In this document: piece after piece, positions 1 through 9,685 of the stretch
How positions within the stretch are numbered: position 1 is the first letter of the stretch
Layout of the letters: every line of letters starts with the position of its first letter
NCBI GenBank assembly: GCA_015065725.1
Contig: SVPV01000001.1
Span: forward strand, 1-64,000
DNA: 64,000 nucleotides
Reading direction: 5' to 3'
DNA from: Oscillospiraceae bacterium
GTDB lineage: Bacteria > Bacillota > Clostridia > Oscillospirales > Acutalibacteraceae
Program-made: the position numbers and the translations under genes
Notes under the pieces: model-generated
Databases searched by the model: none
What the model saw: the letters and a program-made list of their open reading frames with translations, nothing else
What the model was told of the DNA's origin: nothing

Positions 1-9
1 GGACATGAC

Positions 10-549
10 ATGTCAATTCTTGGGAACGAGTATAAGAAAACAATCGCTCCTGCATTGATGACAAAGTTTGGTTACAAGAGCGTCATGCAGATTCCGAAGC
101 TCGACAAAGTTGTTATTAATGTAGGCTGTGGTGAGGCAAAAGATAACGCAAAGGCTATCGACGCTATCATCGCTGACCTTGGCAAGATTACAGGCCAAAA
201 GGCTGTTCCTTGCCGTGCTAAAAAGTCCGTTGCGAACTTTAAACTTCGTGAGGGTATGCCGATCGGTGTAAAGGTTACACTTAGAGGCGAAAGAATGTAC
301 GAATTCGTTGAAAGACTGTTCAACACAGCTCTTCCTCGCGTTCGTGACTTTAGAGGTATCAATCCCAACGCTTTCGACGGCAGAGGCAACTATGCTATGG
401 GCGTTAAGGAGCAGTTGATATTCCCCGAAATCGAATACGATAAGATTGATAAGGTTCGCGGTATGGATATTATTTTTGTTACAACCGCTAAGACAGACGA
501 AGAAGCTCGTGAGCTGCTAACACTTATGGGCGCTCCGTTTGCGAAGTAA
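10..549 (+). CDS. rplE: 50S ribosomal protein L5
   Basis: This 179-residue protein has the usual bacterial L5 length and sequence. It opens with [19 protein letters not shown] and contains the conserved [20 protein letters not shown] segment. L5 binds 5S rRNA together with L18 in the central protuberance of the large subunit and forms an intersubunit bridge. It is the first complete gene here. Its position ahead of S14, S8, L6 and L18 is the standard spc operon order, so rplX should lie just outside the left edge. The start is the ATG ten bases into the window. Confidence 0.98.
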   Translation: MSILGNEYKKTIAPALMTKFGYKSVMQIPKLDKVVINVGCGEAKDNAKAIDAIIADLGKITGQKAVPCRAKKSVANFKLREGMPIGVKVTLRGERMYEFVERLFNTALPRVRDFRGINPNAFDGRGNYAMGVKEQLIFPEIEYDKIDKVRGMDIIFVTTAKTDEEARELLTLMGAPFAK

Positions 550-560
550 GGAGAAGAGTT

Positions 561-746
561 ATGGCTAAAACATCAATGAAAATCAAGCAGGCTCGTCCCG
601 CTAAGTTTTCTTCAAGAGAGTACAACAGATGTAAAATCTGTGGCCGCCCCCACGCTTATCTTCGCAAGTACGGTATTTGTCGTATATGCTTCAGAGAGCT
701 CGCTTATAAGGGCGAGATTCCTGGAGTAAAGAAGGCAAGCTGGTAA
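561..746 (+). CDS. rpsN: 30S ribosomal protein S14, zinc-binding type Z
   Basis: This 61-residue S14 is the short zinc-binding form. Four cysteines are seen in two CxxC pairs at about residues 24/27 and 40/43 (CKIC and CRIC). It belongs to the head of the small subunit near the decoding region. The ATG follows an AAGGAGAAG ribosome site directly after rplE. The zinc-free paralogue that some Firmicutes use under zinc starvation is not in this window. Confidence 0.97.
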   Translation: MAKTSMKIKQARPAKFSSREYNRCKICGRPHAYLRKYGICRICFRELAYKGEIPGVKKASW

Positions 747-777
747 GAAGGCGCAAAAGCTAAAGGAGGTTTACGGC

Positions 778-1176
778 ATGCAAATTACCGATACAATAGC
801 TGATATGCTTACGAGAATTCGTAACGCTTCTTCGGCAAAACACGATTCGGTAGATGTACCTGCATCCAATGTAAAAAAGGCTATTGCCCAAATTTTACTT
901 GATGAAGGATACATTAGCAGCTTTCAGGTCATTGAAGACGGAAAGCAGGGCGTAATTCACATTGTGTTGAAGTATGGCCCGAATAAAGCACAGACCATTA
1001 CAGGAATTCGCAGAGTTTCTAAGCCTGGTCTACGTATTTACACAAATGTAGAGGATATGCCTAAGGTTATGAAGGGCCTTGGCATTGCAATCCTTTCCAC
1101 CTCTAAGGGAATCATGACTGATAAGCAGGCTCGCACCGCTAACGTTGGCGGCGAAGTTCTTGCTTACATCTGGTAA
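778..1176 (+). CDS. rpsH: 30S ribosomal protein S8
   Basis: The 132-residue product begins [17 protein letters not shown], the typical S8 start, and ends with the conserved [10 protein letters not shown]8 binds helix 21 of 16S rRNA in the platform. In E. coli S8 also represses the spc operon, but I see no clear mimic of its target here. A GGAGGTTT ribosome site sits just upstream. The gene lies between rpsN and rplF in the normal spc order. Confidence 0.98.
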   Translation: MQITDTIADMLTRIRNASSAKHDSVDVPASNVKKAIAQILLDEGYISSFQVIEDGKQGVIHIVLKYGPNKAQTITGIRRVSKPGLRIYTNVEDMPKVMKGLGIAILSTSKGIMTDKQARTANVGGEVLAYIW

Positions 1177-1190
1177 GGGGGTGCAACTAA

Positions 1191-1739
1191 ATGTCTCGTA
1201 TAGGAAAGAAGCCGATAGTAATTCCGGCTGGCGTTGATGTAAAATTCAACGGCAATGAAATCACAGTTAAGGGACCTAAGGGTGAACTTAAGTATACTTT
1301 CAATTCCGATATTGGCGTTGAAGTTGCAGGTAACGAAATTAATGTTACCCGTCCCGATGATAACAAGGAGCATCGCTCACTTCACGGTTTAACCCGTACA
1401 CTTATTGCTAATATGGTTGTAGGTGTTACCGAAGGATACAAGAAAGAGCTTGATATCAACGGTGTTGGTTACCGTGCACAGAAGCAGGGCAATAATCTTG
1501 TTATGAACCTTGGTTATTCACATCAGGTAATCATTAGTGAACAACCGGGTATCACAATAGAAGTACCGGGACCAAATAAAATTATCATTTCCGGTGCCGA
1601 TAAGCAACAGGTTGGCCAATTCGCAGCCGATGTACGCAAAAAGCGTCCGCCTGAGCCGTATAAGGGCAAGGGTATCAAGTATGTTGATGAGTATATCCGC
1701 CGCAAAGAAGGTAAAGCAGCCAAGGGTGCTAAGAAGTAA
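1191..1739 (+). CDS. rplF: 50S ribosomal protein L6
   Basis: The protein is 182 residues and starts [17 protein letters not shown], typical of L6. It carries the two repeated RNA-binding domains and the C-terminal [16 protein letters not shown] segment that contacts the sarcin-ricin region and the GTPase-associated area of the large subunit. The spacing to rpsH is 14 bases, consistent with one spc transcript. The Lys/Ala-rich C-terminus ([10 protein letters not shown]) is usual for the family. Confidence 0.98.
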   Translation: MSRIGKKPIVIPAGVDVKFNGNEITVKGPKGELKYTFNSDIGVEVAGNEINVTRPDDNKEHRSLHGLTRTLIANMVVGVTEGYKKELDINGVGYRAQKQGNNLVMNLGYSHQVIISEQPGITIEVPGPNKIIISGADKQQVGQFAADVRKKRPPEPYKGKGIKYVDEYIRRKEGKAAKGAKK

Positions 1740-1757
1740 TAAAGGAGTGTATAGAGA

Positions 1758-2117
1758 ATGGTTACAAAACCTAACAGCAAACAGGCAAGACTTAAGCGTC
1801 ACGCTCGTGTCCGTTCTAAGATTAGCGGTACAGCAGCTTGTCCTCGCCTTGATGTATTCCGCTCCAACAGCCATATATACGCCCAGCTTATCGATGATGT
1901 AAACGGCGTTACACTCGCTGCAGCAGGTTCTAACGAAAAAGATTTCGATATGAACGGCGGCAACTGCGAGGGTGCCCGTAAGGTTGGACAGTTAATCGCT
2001 GCACGTGCCGCAGAAAAGGGCATAACCGAGGTTGTTTTTGACCGCGGTGGCTATGTTTATCACGGTCGTGTTAAGGAGCTTGCCGAAGGTGCCCGTGAGG
2101 GCGGCCTCAAGTTCTAA
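1758..2117 (+). CDS. rplR: 50S ribosomal protein L18
   Basis: This 119-residue protein binds 5S rRNA with L5 and anchors it in the central protuberance. It has the basic N-terminal tail ([17 protein letters not shown]) and the conserved [20 protein letters not shown] end of L18. It follows an AAGGAG site and is 18 bases after rplF. The longer overlapping frames in the ORF track around this gene are shadows. Confidence 0.98.
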   Translation: MVTKPNSKQARLKRHARVRSKISGTAACPRLDVFRSNSHIYAQLIDDVNGVTLAAAGSNEKDFDMNGGNCEGARKVGQLIAARAAEKGITEVVFDRGGYVYHGRVKELAEGAREGGLKF

Positions 2118-2135
2118 TAAGGAGGAGGAATACTT

Positions 2136-2639
2136 TTGGCCACTAATATTGACGCTACAACATTAGATTTAAAAGAACGCGTAGTTGCTATCAACCGCGT
2201 TTCTAAAACCGTCAAGGGCGGACGCATTATGAAATTCTCTGCTTTAGTTGTTGTCGGTGACGGCAATGGTATCGTAGGCTACGGCCTCGGTAAAGCAGGT
2301 GAAGTTCCGGATGCAATCCGCAAGGGTATTGAAGATGCCAAGAAGAATCTTATTAAGGTTTCTCTTAAAGGCACAACTATTCCGCACGAAATCATTGGTG
2401 AGTTCGGTGCAGGCCGCGTTCTTATGAAGCCGGCTGCTCTCGGTACCGGTGTTATCGCAGGCGGTGCAGTTCGTGCAGTAGTAGAGATGGTTGGTATCAA
2501 GGATATCCGTACTAAAGCTTTACGTTCCAATAACCCCTGCAACGTAGTTCGTGCTACCGTAGAAGGTCTTAAGGCTCTTCGTGATGCCGAGCAGGTTGCT
2601 GCCGTTCGCGGTAAGTCGGTTAAGGAAATCATAGGTTAA
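2136..2639 (+). CDS. rpsE: 30S ribosomal protein S5, TTG start
   Basis: The 167-residue S5 has the double-stranded-RNA-binding N-terminal domain (about residues 12-75, with the loop [15 protein letters not shown]) and the C-terminal domain ending [14 protein letters not shown]5 lines the mRNA entry channel and takes part in decoding fidelity. The start codon is TTG, and GGAGGAGG stands six bases before it, which supports this start. It lies between rplR and rpmD in the spc operon. Confidence 0.97.
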   Translation: MATNIDATTLDLKERVVAINRVSKTVKGGRIMKFSALVVVGDGNGIVGYGLGKAGEVPDAIRKGIEDAKKNLIKVSLKGTTIPHEIIGEFGAGRVLMKPAALGTGVIAGGAVRAVVEMVGIKDIRTKALRSNNPCNVVRATVEGLKALRDAEQVAAVRGKSVKEIIG

Positions 2640-2653
2640 GGAGGAGCAGCACT

Positions 2654-2851
2654 ATGGCAACAAAGAAAAAGGCTGCCGGCCTTAAAATTAAGCTTGTTAA
2701 GAGTGTAATCGGTTGTAAAAAAGACCAGATTGCTACTGTTGAGGCACTTGGTCTTCATAAAGTAGGCGACATCGTAGTACAGCCTGACAATGACCAGACC
2801 AAAGGCAAAATCAACAAGGTTTGTCACCTTGTTGAGGTTATTGCGGATTAA
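2654..2851 (+). CDS. rpmD: 50S ribosomal protein L30
   Basis: A 65-residue L30 of the short bacterial type. The sequence [20 protein letters not shown] matches the family's first strand and helix. It sits on the large subunit near 23S domain II. It follows rpsE by 14 bases with a GGAGGAG site. The gap after it, before rplO, is the longest in the spc cluster and holds two hairpins. Confidence 0.97.
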   Translation: MATKKKAAGLKIKLVKSVIGCKKDQIATVEALGLHKVGDIVVQPDNDQTKGKINKVCHLVEVIAD

Positions 2852-2862
2852 TTCCGTGAACA

Positions 2863-2894
2863 CCGTAAGATACGGCAATGCGGTATTACCGCAT
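2863..2894 (+). promoter_or_regulatory. Two tandem hairpins in the rpmD-rplO gap
   Basis: CCGTA-AGA-TACGG is followed three bases later by the near-contiguous palindrome ATGCGGTA-T-TACCGCAT. Both lie just upstream of the AAGGAGG site of rplO. There is no U-tract, so they are not ordinary terminators. A role in RNA processing or translational coupling is inference. Confidence 0.45.
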
Positions 2895-2916
2895 ATCAAC
2901 AAGGAGGTGCGAACTT

Positions 2917-3357
2917 ATGAAATTGCATGAATTATCTCCGGCTTTTGGCTCTACTAAAGAGGCAAAGCGTATCGGCAGAGGTCATGGTTCCGGCAACGGT
3001 AAAACAGCCGGTAAAGGTCACAAGGGACAAAAGGCACGTGCAGGCCGCGGTATAAGAGCGGGCTTTGAGGGCGGCCAGATGCCTCTACAAAGACGTGTAC
3101 CTAAGCGTGGTTTCAACAATATTTTTGCTGAAACTTGGACTGCTATAAATGTTGCGGCTCTCGAGGTGTTCGAGGATGGTGCAACAGTAGATGCCGCTGC
3201 TCTCGCAGAAAAAGGCATTATTAAGGATGCGGGCTATCCAGTTAAGGTTCTTGGTAACGGAAAGCTTACTAAAAAGCTTACAGTTAACCTTAACGCTTTC
3301 TCCGCTTCCGCTGCAGAAAAGATTAATGCTGCAGGCGGAAAGGCTGAGGTGAAGTAA
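2917..3357 (+). CDS. rplO: 50S ribosomal protein L15
   Basis: A 146-residue L15 starting [22 protein letters not shown]. It has the Gly/Arg-rich extended N-terminal arm that threads into 23S rRNA and the conserved [11 protein letters not shown] segment. The ORF track begins 13 codons earlier, but those codons lie inside the upstream hairpin and have no ribosome site. The ATG used here has AAGGAGG upstream. Only one base separates its stop from the start of secY, so the two are translationally coupled. Confidence 0.97.
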   Translation: MKLHELSPAFGSTKEAKRIGRGHGSGNGKTAGKGHKGQKARAGRGIRAGFEGGQMPLQRRVPKRGFNNIFAETWTAINVAALEVFEDGATVDAAALAEKGIIKDAGYPVKVLGNGKLTKKLTVNLNAFSASAAEKINAAGGKAEVK

Positions 3358-3358
3358 A

Positions 3359-4636
3359 ATGCTGGAAATTTTAAAAAATGCTTGGAAGATTAAAGAAATC
3401 CGTAATAAGATTTTATTTACCATCCTCATAATAGCAGTTTTCCGCATTGGTTCGGTTATTCCGGTTCCGTATATTGACGTTGCCGCTTTAAAGGCAGCAA
3501 CCGAGACCGGAGCAACAAATGAATTCTTCAGCTACTTGTCAATTCTCACCGGTGGTGGACTTGAATACGGTGCAATCTTCGCTATGTCGGTTACTCCGTA
3601 CATCAACTCCTCCATTATCATTCAGTTACTTTGTGTTGCAATACCTGCTCTTGAGCGTCTTCAGAAGGAAGGCGAAGAGGGTCAGAAGAAATTGGCACAG
3701 ATAACCCGTTATGCAACGGTTATTCTAGCCCTTATTCAAGGTACAGCTTATTTCTTCTACCTAAAGAACAGCAGATATTTGAGTGTACAGGGCGGTGCAG
3801 TTGTTTTCGCTGCCTTCGTTATCATTCTTGCATTTACCGCAGGTTCTGCTTTGGTAATGTGGCTTGGTGAGCAAATTGATGCTAAGGGTATCGGCAACGG
3901 TATTTCAATGCTGTTGTTTGCAGGTATCATTTCTCGTGGTCCTGCTGCATTTAATGCCCTATTAGCTTATTGGAAGTTAGGCGAATATGTTGCTGTAATA
4001 GGCATCATACTAATCTTCCTTGTCATCATAGCATTTATTGTTTGGATGACAAACGCAGAGCGTCGCATACCCGTACAGTATGCTAAACGTGTTGTTGGTA
4101 ACAAGATGTACGGCGGTCAAAACACACATATTCCGATTAAGGTTAATATGTCAGGTGTTATGCCCATCATCTTCGCATCATCTATCTTGATGCTTCCCAC
4201 AATGGTTTTAAGCTTTATGAGGAATGCTGAGCATTGGTTCTACAAGGCTCTATCGCTCTTCAGCGTACAGGGTATCTTTTACGCAGTTATTTACTTCATT
4301 CTCATCATCGGTTTTGCATATTTCTATGCAACTATTCAGTTTAACCCTGTTGAGATGGCAAATAACCTTCGTAAAAACGGCGGTATGGTTCCGGGTATTC
4401 GCCCAGGAAAACCAACTTCCGATTTTATTGCAAAAATCTTGTCAAGAATTACATTGTTAGGTGCTGTATTCCTAAGTGTAATCGCAATTCTTCCTATAAT
4501 TATCGGCTCTGTTGGCGGAATAAACATTTCGCTCGGCGGAACATCGGTACTAATTATGGTTGGTGTTGCTCTTGACACAGTTAAGAATGTTGAATCTCAA
4601 ATGATGATGCGTCATTATAAGGGATTCCTCGATTAA
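3359..4636 (+). CDS. secY: Protein translocase subunit SecY
   Basis: This 425-residue integral membrane protein is the core of the SecYEG export channel. About ten hydrophobic segments alternate with short polar loops. Family signatures include SVTPYINSSIIIQLL near residues 80-95, the IGNGISMLLFAGI region, and the cytoplasmic loop ERRIPVQYAKRVVG. It belongs at the end of the spc operon and starts one base after the rplO stop. Its length and order are normal for Firmicutes. Confidence 0.98.
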   Translation: MLEILKNAWKIKEIRNKILFTILIIAVFRIGSVIPVPYIDVAALKAATETGATNEFFSYLSILTGGGLEYGAIFAMSVTPYINSSIIIQLLCVAIPALERLQKEGEEGQKKLAQITRYATVILALIQGTAYFFYLKNSRYLSVQGGAVVFAAFVIILAFTAGSALVMWLGEQIDAKGIGNGISMLLFAGIISRGPAAFNALLAYWKLGEYVAVIGIILIFLVIIAFIVWMTNAERRIPVQYAKRVVGNKMYGGQNTHIPIKVNMSGVMPIIFASSILMLPTMVLSFMRNAEHWFYKALSLFSVQGIFYAVIYFILIIGFAYFYATIQFNPVEMANNLRKNGGMVPGIRPGKPTSDFIAKILSRITLLGAVFLSVIAILPIIIGSVGGINISLGGTSVLIMVGVALDTVKNVESQMMMRHYKGFLD

Positions 4637-4646
4637 GGGGTAGGAA

Positions 4647-5282
4647 ATGAAACTAATATTATTAGGAGCACCCGGTGCCGGTAAAGGTACACAGGCAGAA
4701 ATTATTTCCGAAAAATACAACATTCCCACCATTTCTACCGGTAATATGATAAGAGCTGCTCTTAAAAACGGTACAGAAATGGGACTTAAAGCAAAATCAT
4801 ACATCGATGCAGGTGCACTTGTTCCCGATGAGGTTGTAATAGGCATCGTTAAGGAACGCCTTAACGAAGATGACTGCAAAAACGGTTTTATTCTTGACGG
4901 CTTCCCCCGCACAATTCCGCAGGCAGAAGCACTTGACAATATGGGTGTCGAAATCGACGCTGCACTCTCAATAGAGGTTGCAGATTCCGAAATTGTTAAG
5001 CGTATGTCCGGAAGACGTGTATGTCTTGCGTGTGGGGCTAGCTATCATACAGAATATAAAAAGCCACTTAAAGACGGCATTTGTAATGTCTGCTCGGCAG
5101 AGCTTTCTATCCGCAAGGATGACGAGCCAGAAACTGTTCTCAATAGACTTAATGTTTATCACGAACAGACCGAGCCTTTAAAGGACTACTACCGTGCTGC
5201 AGGCAAGCTTATCACAGTTGAGGGACAGGAAGAGGTTAAGGACACAACCGCCCTAACACTTGCTGCACTCTCGGAGATATAG
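4647..5282 (+). CDS. adk: Adenylate kinase with zinc-finger lid
   Basis: The enzyme catalyses ATP + AMP to 2 ADP. The P-loop GAPGAGKGTQA is at residues 7-17 and the NMP-binding ISTGNMIRAA follows. The lid carries four cysteines, C126xxC129 and C146xxC149, the structural zinc site typical of Gram-positive Adk. The length of 211 residues is normal. It stands between secY and map as in many Firmicutes, ten bases after secY, with a GGGGTAGG ribosome site. Confidence 0.98.
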   Translation: MKLILLGAPGAGKGTQAEIISEKYNIPTISTGNMIRAALKNGTEMGLKAKSYIDAGALVPDEVVIGIVKERLNEDDCKNGFILDGFPRTIPQAEALDNMGVEIDAALSIEVADSEIVKRMSGRRVCLACGASYHTEYKKPLKDGICNVCSAELSIRKDDEPETVLNRLNVYHEQTEPLKDYYRAAGKLITVEGQEEVKDTTALTLAALSEI

Positions 5283-5285
5283 CGT

Positions 5286-6035
5286 ATGGTAGTGCTAAAA
5301 ACCGGCAGAGAGCTGCAAATAATGCGTGAAGCATGCAGAATATCGGCCGGAGCTTTAAAGCTTATTGGAAGTGCGGTAGAGCCGGGTGTTACAACAGCCG
5401 AGCTTGACAGGTTGGCCGAGCAATATATTTTAAAGCAAGGTGCAAAACCCAACTTTAAAAATTATCAAGGCTATCCTGCCACTGCCTGCATTTCAATAAA
5501 TAATGAGGTAATTCACGGCATACCCTCTGAGAAACGCAAACTTGTCAACGGAGATATCGTCAGCGTTGACTTGGGAGCGGAGTTTAACGGGTACCACGGC
5601 GACAATGCTGCTACTTTCGCAGTTGGAGATGTTTCCAGTGATGCGAAGCGGCTGATGGACACAACGCGTGAGAGCCTTTACGAAGGCATCAAGGCGGCGT
5701 GTGCGGGTAGCAGAATCGGCGATATCAGTTACGCGATTCAGAAGTATGTTGAAGCGAGGGGCTATTCGGTAGTTCGTCAATTTGTCGGACACGGAATAGG
5801 TACCAAGCTGCACGAAGCCCCCGAAGTACCCAACTTCGGCACAGCCGGAAGGGGAATTCGACTTTTGCCCGGAATGACACTTGCCATTGAGCCTATGGTT
5901 AATTTAGGCGGATATGATGTAAAGGTTATGCCGGACGGTTGGACTGTTCTCACTAGAGACGGTTCGTTATCTGCACATTTTGAGCACACAATTGCTATTA
6001 CCAGCGACGGACCGCAAATTATGACAATAGTTTGA
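5286..6035 (+). CDS. map: Methionine aminopeptidase, type I
   Basis: This 249-residue metalloenzyme removes the N-terminal methionine from nascent proteins. The pita-bread metal ligands are visible: VSVDLGAEFNGYHGD (two Asp), GHGIGTKLHEAP (His), the Glu of AIEPMV, and the Glu of FEHTIAIT. There is no N-terminal extension, so it is type Ia. It starts three bases after the adk stop and is clearly co-transcribed with it. Confidence 0.97.
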   Translation: MVVLKTGRELQIMREACRISAGALKLIGSAVEPGVTTAELDRLAEQYILKQGAKPNFKNYQGYPATACISINNEVIHGIPSEKRKLVNGDIVSVDLGAEFNGYHGDNAATFAVGDVSSDAKRLMDTTRESLYEGIKAACAGSRIGDISYAIQKYVEARGYSVVRQFVGHGIGTKLHEAPEVPNFGTAGRGIRLLPGMTLAIEPMVNLGGYDVKVMPDGWTVLTRDGSLSAHFEHTIAITSDGPQIMTIV

Positions 6036-6043
6036 GGTGTGTT

Positions 6044-6301
6044 ATGATAGGTAGAGTAGTATGTTCAACCGCAGGACGTGATAGGGGTAAATTTTTAGTA
6101 ATAGTCGGGTTTTCGGGCGAAAATCCACTCGTCGCAGACGGGAAGGAGCGTCCAATAACAAGACCAAAGCTTAAAAACCCTAAACACTTAAGAAAAACAA
6201 ACAGTATTTTAGAGGTGCAACAGTACACAACCGATAAATCTTTGAGGCGAGCCTTGAGAGAATTTAATCAAGGGTCGGCACTTGAGCAAGAGGAGGATTA
6301 A
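6044..6301 (+). CDS. KOW-domain RNA-binding protein (L14e-like)
   Basis: This small 85-residue protein has a KOW-type start ([21 protein letters not shown]) that resembles the eukaryotic/archaeal L14e/L27e fold. In Firmicutes a gene of this type regularly sits between map and infA. Its exact role is not established and ribosome association is inferred from context. The ORF track begins four codons earlier at a TTG; the ATG used here follows GAGGTGT at good spacing. Confidence 0.85.
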   Translation: MIGRVVCSTAGRDRGKFLVIVGFSGENPLVADGKERPITRPKLKNPKHLRKTNSILEVQQYTTDKSLRRALREFNQGSALEQEED

Positions 6302-6305
6302 TATT

Positions 6306-6524
6306 ATGTCAAAAGAAGATATGATTGAATTAGAGGGCGTCGTTGTTGAAGCAATGCCTAATGCAATGTTTAAAGTAGAAATTCAGGGCGGACATCAGTT
6401 GTTAGCTCACATTTCCGGAAAGCTTCGTATGAACTTCATACGTATACTCCCCGGCGATAAGGTAACGGTTGAAATGTCACCCTACGACCTGTCCAAAGGA
6501 CGCATAACTTGGCGTTCTAAATAA
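6306..6524 (+). CDS. infA: Translation initiation factor IF-1
   Basis: The 72-residue S1-like OB-fold protein begins [20 protein letters not shown] and ends [10 protein letters not shown], matching IF-1 closely. IF-1 occupies the A site of the 30S subunit during initiation. The ORF track extends eight codons upstream into the AGGAGG ribosome site. The ATG four bases after the KOW-gene stop is the natural start, because AAGAGGAGG lies 10 bases before it. Confidence 0.97.
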   Translation: MSKEDMIELEGVVVEAMPNAMFKVEIQGGHQLLAHISGKLRMNFIRILPGDKVTVEMSPYDLSKGRITWRSK

Positions 6525-6553
6525 CAGTCACAATTTAGAGGAGGTAAAATCTC

Positions 6554-6667
6554 ATGAAAGTCAGACCTTCTGTTAAAAAGATTTGCGAAAAATGCAAAAT
6601 CATCAAGCGTAAGGGTAAAATCATGGTAATCTGTGAAAACCCGAAGCATAAACAGCGTCAGGGCTAA
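6554..6667 (+). CDS. rpmJ: 50S ribosomal protein L36 (zinc form)
   Basis: This 37-residue gene is too short for the ORF track but unmistakable: [20 protein letters not shown] at the start and PKHKQRQG at the end. Three cysteines (C11, C14, C27) and H32 form the zinc ribbon of the C+ form. It has a GAGGAGG site and sits between infA and rpsM, the invariant location. L36 stabilises the factor-binding region of 23S rRNA. Confidence 0.97.
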   Translation: MKVRPSVKKICEKCKIIKRKGKIMVICENPKHKQRQG

Positions 6668-6704
6668 TTACCCGACATACAAAAATTTGGAGGTGCTTTG
6701 ACAA

Positions 6705-7073
6705 ATGGCACGTATTGCTGGTGTTGACCTTCCGAATGAAAAGCGAGTTGAAATAGGACTCACCTATATTTTCGGAATTGGTCTTACAACATCTAAAAAA
6801 ATCCTTGCTGACACAAATATCGATCCTGATATCAGATGTAAGGATTTGACAGAAGAAGATATTTCCAAGCTACGTGAATACATCGACCATAACCTTCAGG
6901 TAGAAGGTGACCGTCGTCGTACCATAGCATTGGATATCAAACGACTTATTGAAATTGGAAGCTATAGAGGTCTTCGTCATCGTAAGGGACTACCCGTTAG
7001 AGGTCAACGTTCCAAGACTAATGCACGTACACGCAAGGGTCCGAAGAAGACAATAGCTAACAAGAAGAAATAA
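6705..7073 (+). CDS. rpsM: 30S ribosomal protein S13
   Basis: A 122-residue S13 with [20 protein letters not shown] at the start, the helix-two-turn-helix region, and the basic tail [17 protein letters not shown] that reaches toward the P-site tRNA. S13 is in the head of the small subunit and forms bridges to the 50S. It opens the alpha-operon block rpsM-rpsK-rpsD-rpoA-rplQ. A TTTGGAGG site lies upstream. Confidence 0.98.
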   Translation: MARIAGVDLPNEKRVEIGLTYIFGIGLTTSKKILADTNIDPDIRCKDLTEEDISKLREYIDHNLQVEGDRRRTIALDIKRLIEIGSYRGLRHRKGLPVRGQRSKTNARTRKGPKKTIANKKK

Positions 7074-7089
7074 GTAGGAGGAAGATAAT

Positions 7090-7491
7090 ATGGCTACTGC
7101 TAAAGGAAAGACAACTGCTACACGCAGACGTCGCGAAAAGAAAAATATTGAACGTGGTGCCGCCCATATCCAGTCTACCTTCAACAATACAATCGTTACT
7201 ATTACCGATACACAGGGTAATGCTCTTTCTTGGGCATCTGCCGGTGAACTTGGTTTTAGAGGCTCCAGAAAATCTACTCCCTTTGCAGCACAAAGTGCAG
7301 CAGAGACCGCAGCAAAGGCTGCTATGGAGCACGGTCTTAAAACTGTTGAGGTTTACGTTAAGGGTCCCGGTGCCGGACGCGAAGCCGCTATTCGTGCTTT
7401 ACAGTCCGCAGGACTTGAGGTTAGCATGATTAAAGATGTAACCCCAATTCCTCACAATGGTTGCCGTCCTCCCAAGAGAAGACGTGTATAA
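7090..7491 (+). CDS. rpsK: 30S ribosomal protein S11
   Basis: This 133-residue protein has the S11 core beginning [18 protein letters not shown] and the C-terminal [15 protein letters not shown]11 lines the mRNA exit path on the platform with S18 and S6. The N-terminal 20 residues are Lys/Arg-rich. It follows rpsM by 16 bases with a GTAGGAGGAAG site. Confidence 0.98.
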   Translation: MATAKGKTTATRRRREKKNIERGAAHIQSTFNNTIVTITDTQGNALSWASAGELGFRGSRKSTPFAAQSAAETAAKAAMEHGLKTVEVYVKGPGAGREAAIRALQSAGLEVSMIKDVTPIPHNGCRPPKRRRV

Positions 7492-7538
7492 TTTACTTTT
7501 AGGTTGCTAATGCAACAAATAATTTGGAGGTGTAACAG

Positions 7539-8165
7539 ATGGCAAGATATACCGGTGCAGTGTGCAGACTTTGCCGCCGTGAAGGACAGAAATTATTTCT
7601 TAAGGGCGAACGCTGCTATTCTGACAAATGTTCCGTAGGTATCCGTGGCTATGCCCCCGGTCAGCACGGACAGGGTAGAAAGAAATCATCTGAATACGGC
7701 TTACAGTTACGTGCAAAGCAGGCTGCAAGACGTTTCTATGGTGTTCAGGAAAATCAGTTCCATCATTACTTTGAGATTGCTGAAAGAAAACAGGGCGTTA
7801 CAGGTACAAACCTTCTTCGCATTCTTGAAAGCCGTCTTGATAATGTAGTTTACAGAGCAGGCTATGCTTCTTCAAGAGCAGAAGCTAGACAGCTTGTAGG
7901 ACACGGTCACTTTGAAGTTAACGGCCGCCGTGTTGATATTGCTTCTTACTTGCTTAAGGCAGGCGAGGTAGTATCTGTTTGTGAAAAGAGCCGTCAGAGC
8001 GAAAAGATTAAGGCTGTTGTAGAGGCTAATTCTGCAAAGCCCGTTCCGCAGTGGTTAGATGTTAACCGTGACGCATTCTCCGTTAAGGTTATAAATCTTC
8101 CTGAGCGTGAGCAGATAGAGGCTCCTGTTGACGAGCAGCTTATCGTCGAGTTGTACTCTAAGTAA
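7539..8165 (+). CDS. rpsD: 30S ribosomal protein S4 (zinc form)
   Basis: The 208-residue S4 nucleates 16S assembly at the five-way junction and lines the mRNA entry. The N-terminus has four cysteines (C9, C12, C26, C31), the C+ zinc form. The S4 RNA-binding domain follows at about residues 98-160 ([20 protein letters not shown]). Unlike in B. subtilis, rpsD lies inside the alpha operon, as in many Clostridia. The 78-base gap after it is long for this operon. Confidence 0.97.
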   Translation: MARYTGAVCRLCRREGQKLFLKGERCYSDKCSVGIRGYAPGQHGQGRKKSSEYGLQLRAKQAARRFYGVQENQFHHYFEIAERKQGVTGTNLLRILESRLDNVVYRAGYASSRAEARQLVGHGHFEVNGRRVDIASYLLKAGEVVSVCEKSRQSEKIKAVVEANSAKPVPQWLDVNRDAFSVKVINLPEREQIEAPVDEQLIVELYSK

Positions 8166-8243
8166 TCCATTAGCCGTCTTATTATCTGCCGTGTGGGATA
8201 TTTTGACGTAATACTATACAGCACGGAGAAACGGAGCTTTTAA

Positions 8244-9194
8244 ATGATAGAAATTGAAAAGCCCAGAATCGAAACACTCGAATTGTCTGAAGACGGAACC
8301 TATGGAAAATTCGTTATGGAGCCGTTAGAGCGTGGTTACGCTACAACTCTTGGTAACAGTATGAGAAGAGTTCTTCTTTCTATACTTCCAGGTGTAGCAA
8401 TTACCACTGTTAAAATTGATGGCGTACTTCATGAGTTTTCTACTATCCCCGGTGTTAAAGAGGATGTAACAGAGATTGTTTTAAATCTTAAGGGTCTAAT
8501 AGCTAAGCTTCACGCTGACACTGCTAAGAAGATTTATATCGAGGCAGAAGGTCCTTGCGAGGTTAAAGCTTCTTCAATCAAGGCAGATTCTGAGGTAGAA
8601 ATTCTGAATCCTGATATGCATATTGCTACTCTTGATGAGGGTGCTACACTTAATATGGAGCTTACTCTTGATAAGGGTAAGGGTTATGTTTCTGCAGAAC
8701 AGAACAAGCCCGCACAGAATGTTATCGGGGTTATTCCGATTGATTCAATTTATACGCCTGTACTAAAGGCAAACTTTATGGTTGATAATACCCGTGTCGG
8801 TGATGTTACCGATAAGGGCAAGCTAACACTTGAGGTTTGGACAGACGGTTCTATGACCGCCGATGTTGCTGTTTCAATGTCTGCAAAGGTATTGATTGAG
8901 CATCTTGAGCTTTTCCTCAACCTTTCCGAAGGAATTAGCGAGACCGCAAGCATTATGGCTGAAAAGAGCGAAAACGAGAAGGAAAAGGTACTAGACCTTA
9001 CTATCGATGAGCTTGACCTTTCAGTTCGTAGCTTTAACTGTCTTAAGCGTGCAGGTATTAACACTGTTGAGGACCTTATCGGCAAATCCGAAGAGGATAT
9101 GATGAAGGTAAGAAACCTCGGACATAAGTCTCTTGAAGAGGTTATAGCAAAGTTAGCTTCCTTTGGCTTTACCCTCAAAAAAGAGGAAGAATAA
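8244..9194 (+). CDS. rpoA: DNA-directed RNA polymerase subunit alpha
   Basis: The 316-residue alpha subunit dimerises to scaffold the polymerase core. The N-terminal domain contains [21 protein letters not shown] short linker at about residue 235 leads to the C-terminal domain with the helix-hairpin-helix segment [17 protein letters not shown], which contacts UP elements and activators. It lies between rpsD and rplQ as usual. The start follows ACGGAGC. Confidence 0.98.
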   Translation: MIEIEKPRIETLELSEDGTYGKFVMEPLERGYATTLGNSMRRVLLSILPGVAITTVKIDGVLHEFSTIPGVKEDVTEIVLNLKGLIAKLHADTAKKIYIEAEGPCEVKASSIKADSEVEILNPDMHIATLDEGATLNMELTLDKGKGYVSAEQNKPAQNVIGVIPIDSIYTPVLKANFMVDNTRVGDVTDKGKLTLEVWTDGSMTADVAVSMSAKVLIEHLELFLNLSEGISETASIMAEKSENEKEKVLDLTIDELDLSVRSFNCLKRAGINTVEDLIGKSEEDMMKVRNLGHKSLEEVIAKLASFGFTLKKEEE

Positions 9195-9207
9195 GGAGTG
9201 AATATAA

Positions 9208-9549
9208 ATGCCAGGAACCCGTAAACTCGGAAGAACCAGCGACCACAGAACTGCTATGCTCAGAGCTATGGTAACCTTTTTGCTTGAAAACGGCAAAATC
9301 GAAACAACCGTAACCAGAGCTAAAGAAGTTAGGTCTATGGCTGAGAAATATATTACACTCGCTAAGGATAACAGCCTTCACAGCAAACGTCAGGCTTTGG
9401 CCTTTATCACTAAGGAGGACGTTGTAGCAAAGCTTTATAACGAGATTGCTCCTAAGTATATGGAGGTTAACGGTGGTTACTGCCGTATAACCAAGACAGG
9501 CCCTCGTCGCGGTGACGCAGCTGAAATGGCTATTATTGAGTTGGTTTAA
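9208..9549 (+). CDS. rplQ: 50S ribosomal protein L17
   Basis: A 113-residue bacterial L17 beginning [20 protein letters not shown] and ending with the [16 protein letters not shown] strand. L17 sits near the peptide exit tunnel of the large subunit. It is the last gene of the ribosomal cluster, 13 bases after rpoA. An inverted-repeat region and a strong terminator follow. Confidence 0.98.
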   Translation: MPGTRKLGRTSDHRTAMLRAMVTFLLENGKIETTVTRAKEVRSMAEKYITLAKDNSLHSKRQALAFITKEDVVAKLYNEIAPKYMEVNGGYCRITKTGPRRGDAAEMAIIELV

Positions 9550-9564
9550 TTTCTCATTTGATAT

Positions 9565-9637
9565 TTTTAGTACTCACATTTTCAAGGCGTAAAACACAAC
9601 GCATACACGTAATATGTAGATGATGTGTGTACTAAAA
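9565..9637. repeat. 73-bp imperfect inverted repeat after rplQ
   Basis: The arms TTTTAGTACTCACAT and ATGTGTGTACTAAAA match at 14 of 15 positions and enclose about 43 bases. A smaller GCGT...ACGC pair lies inside. It precedes the terminator. It could be a structured 3' leader end or a small repeat element; its copy number cannot be judged here. Confidence 0.4.
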
Positions 9638-9653
9638 GCTGTTTTACAGTTAA

Positions 9654-9685
9654 AAAAAGGACTACCCAATCGGGTAGTCCTTTTT
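9654..9685. terminator. Bidirectional terminator between rplQ and the convergent gene
   Basis: A perfect stem AAAAAGGACTACCC with loop AATC has flanking A and T runs on both sides. It can therefore end the alpha operon on the plus strand and the membrane-protein transcript on the minus strand. Confidence 0.9.
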
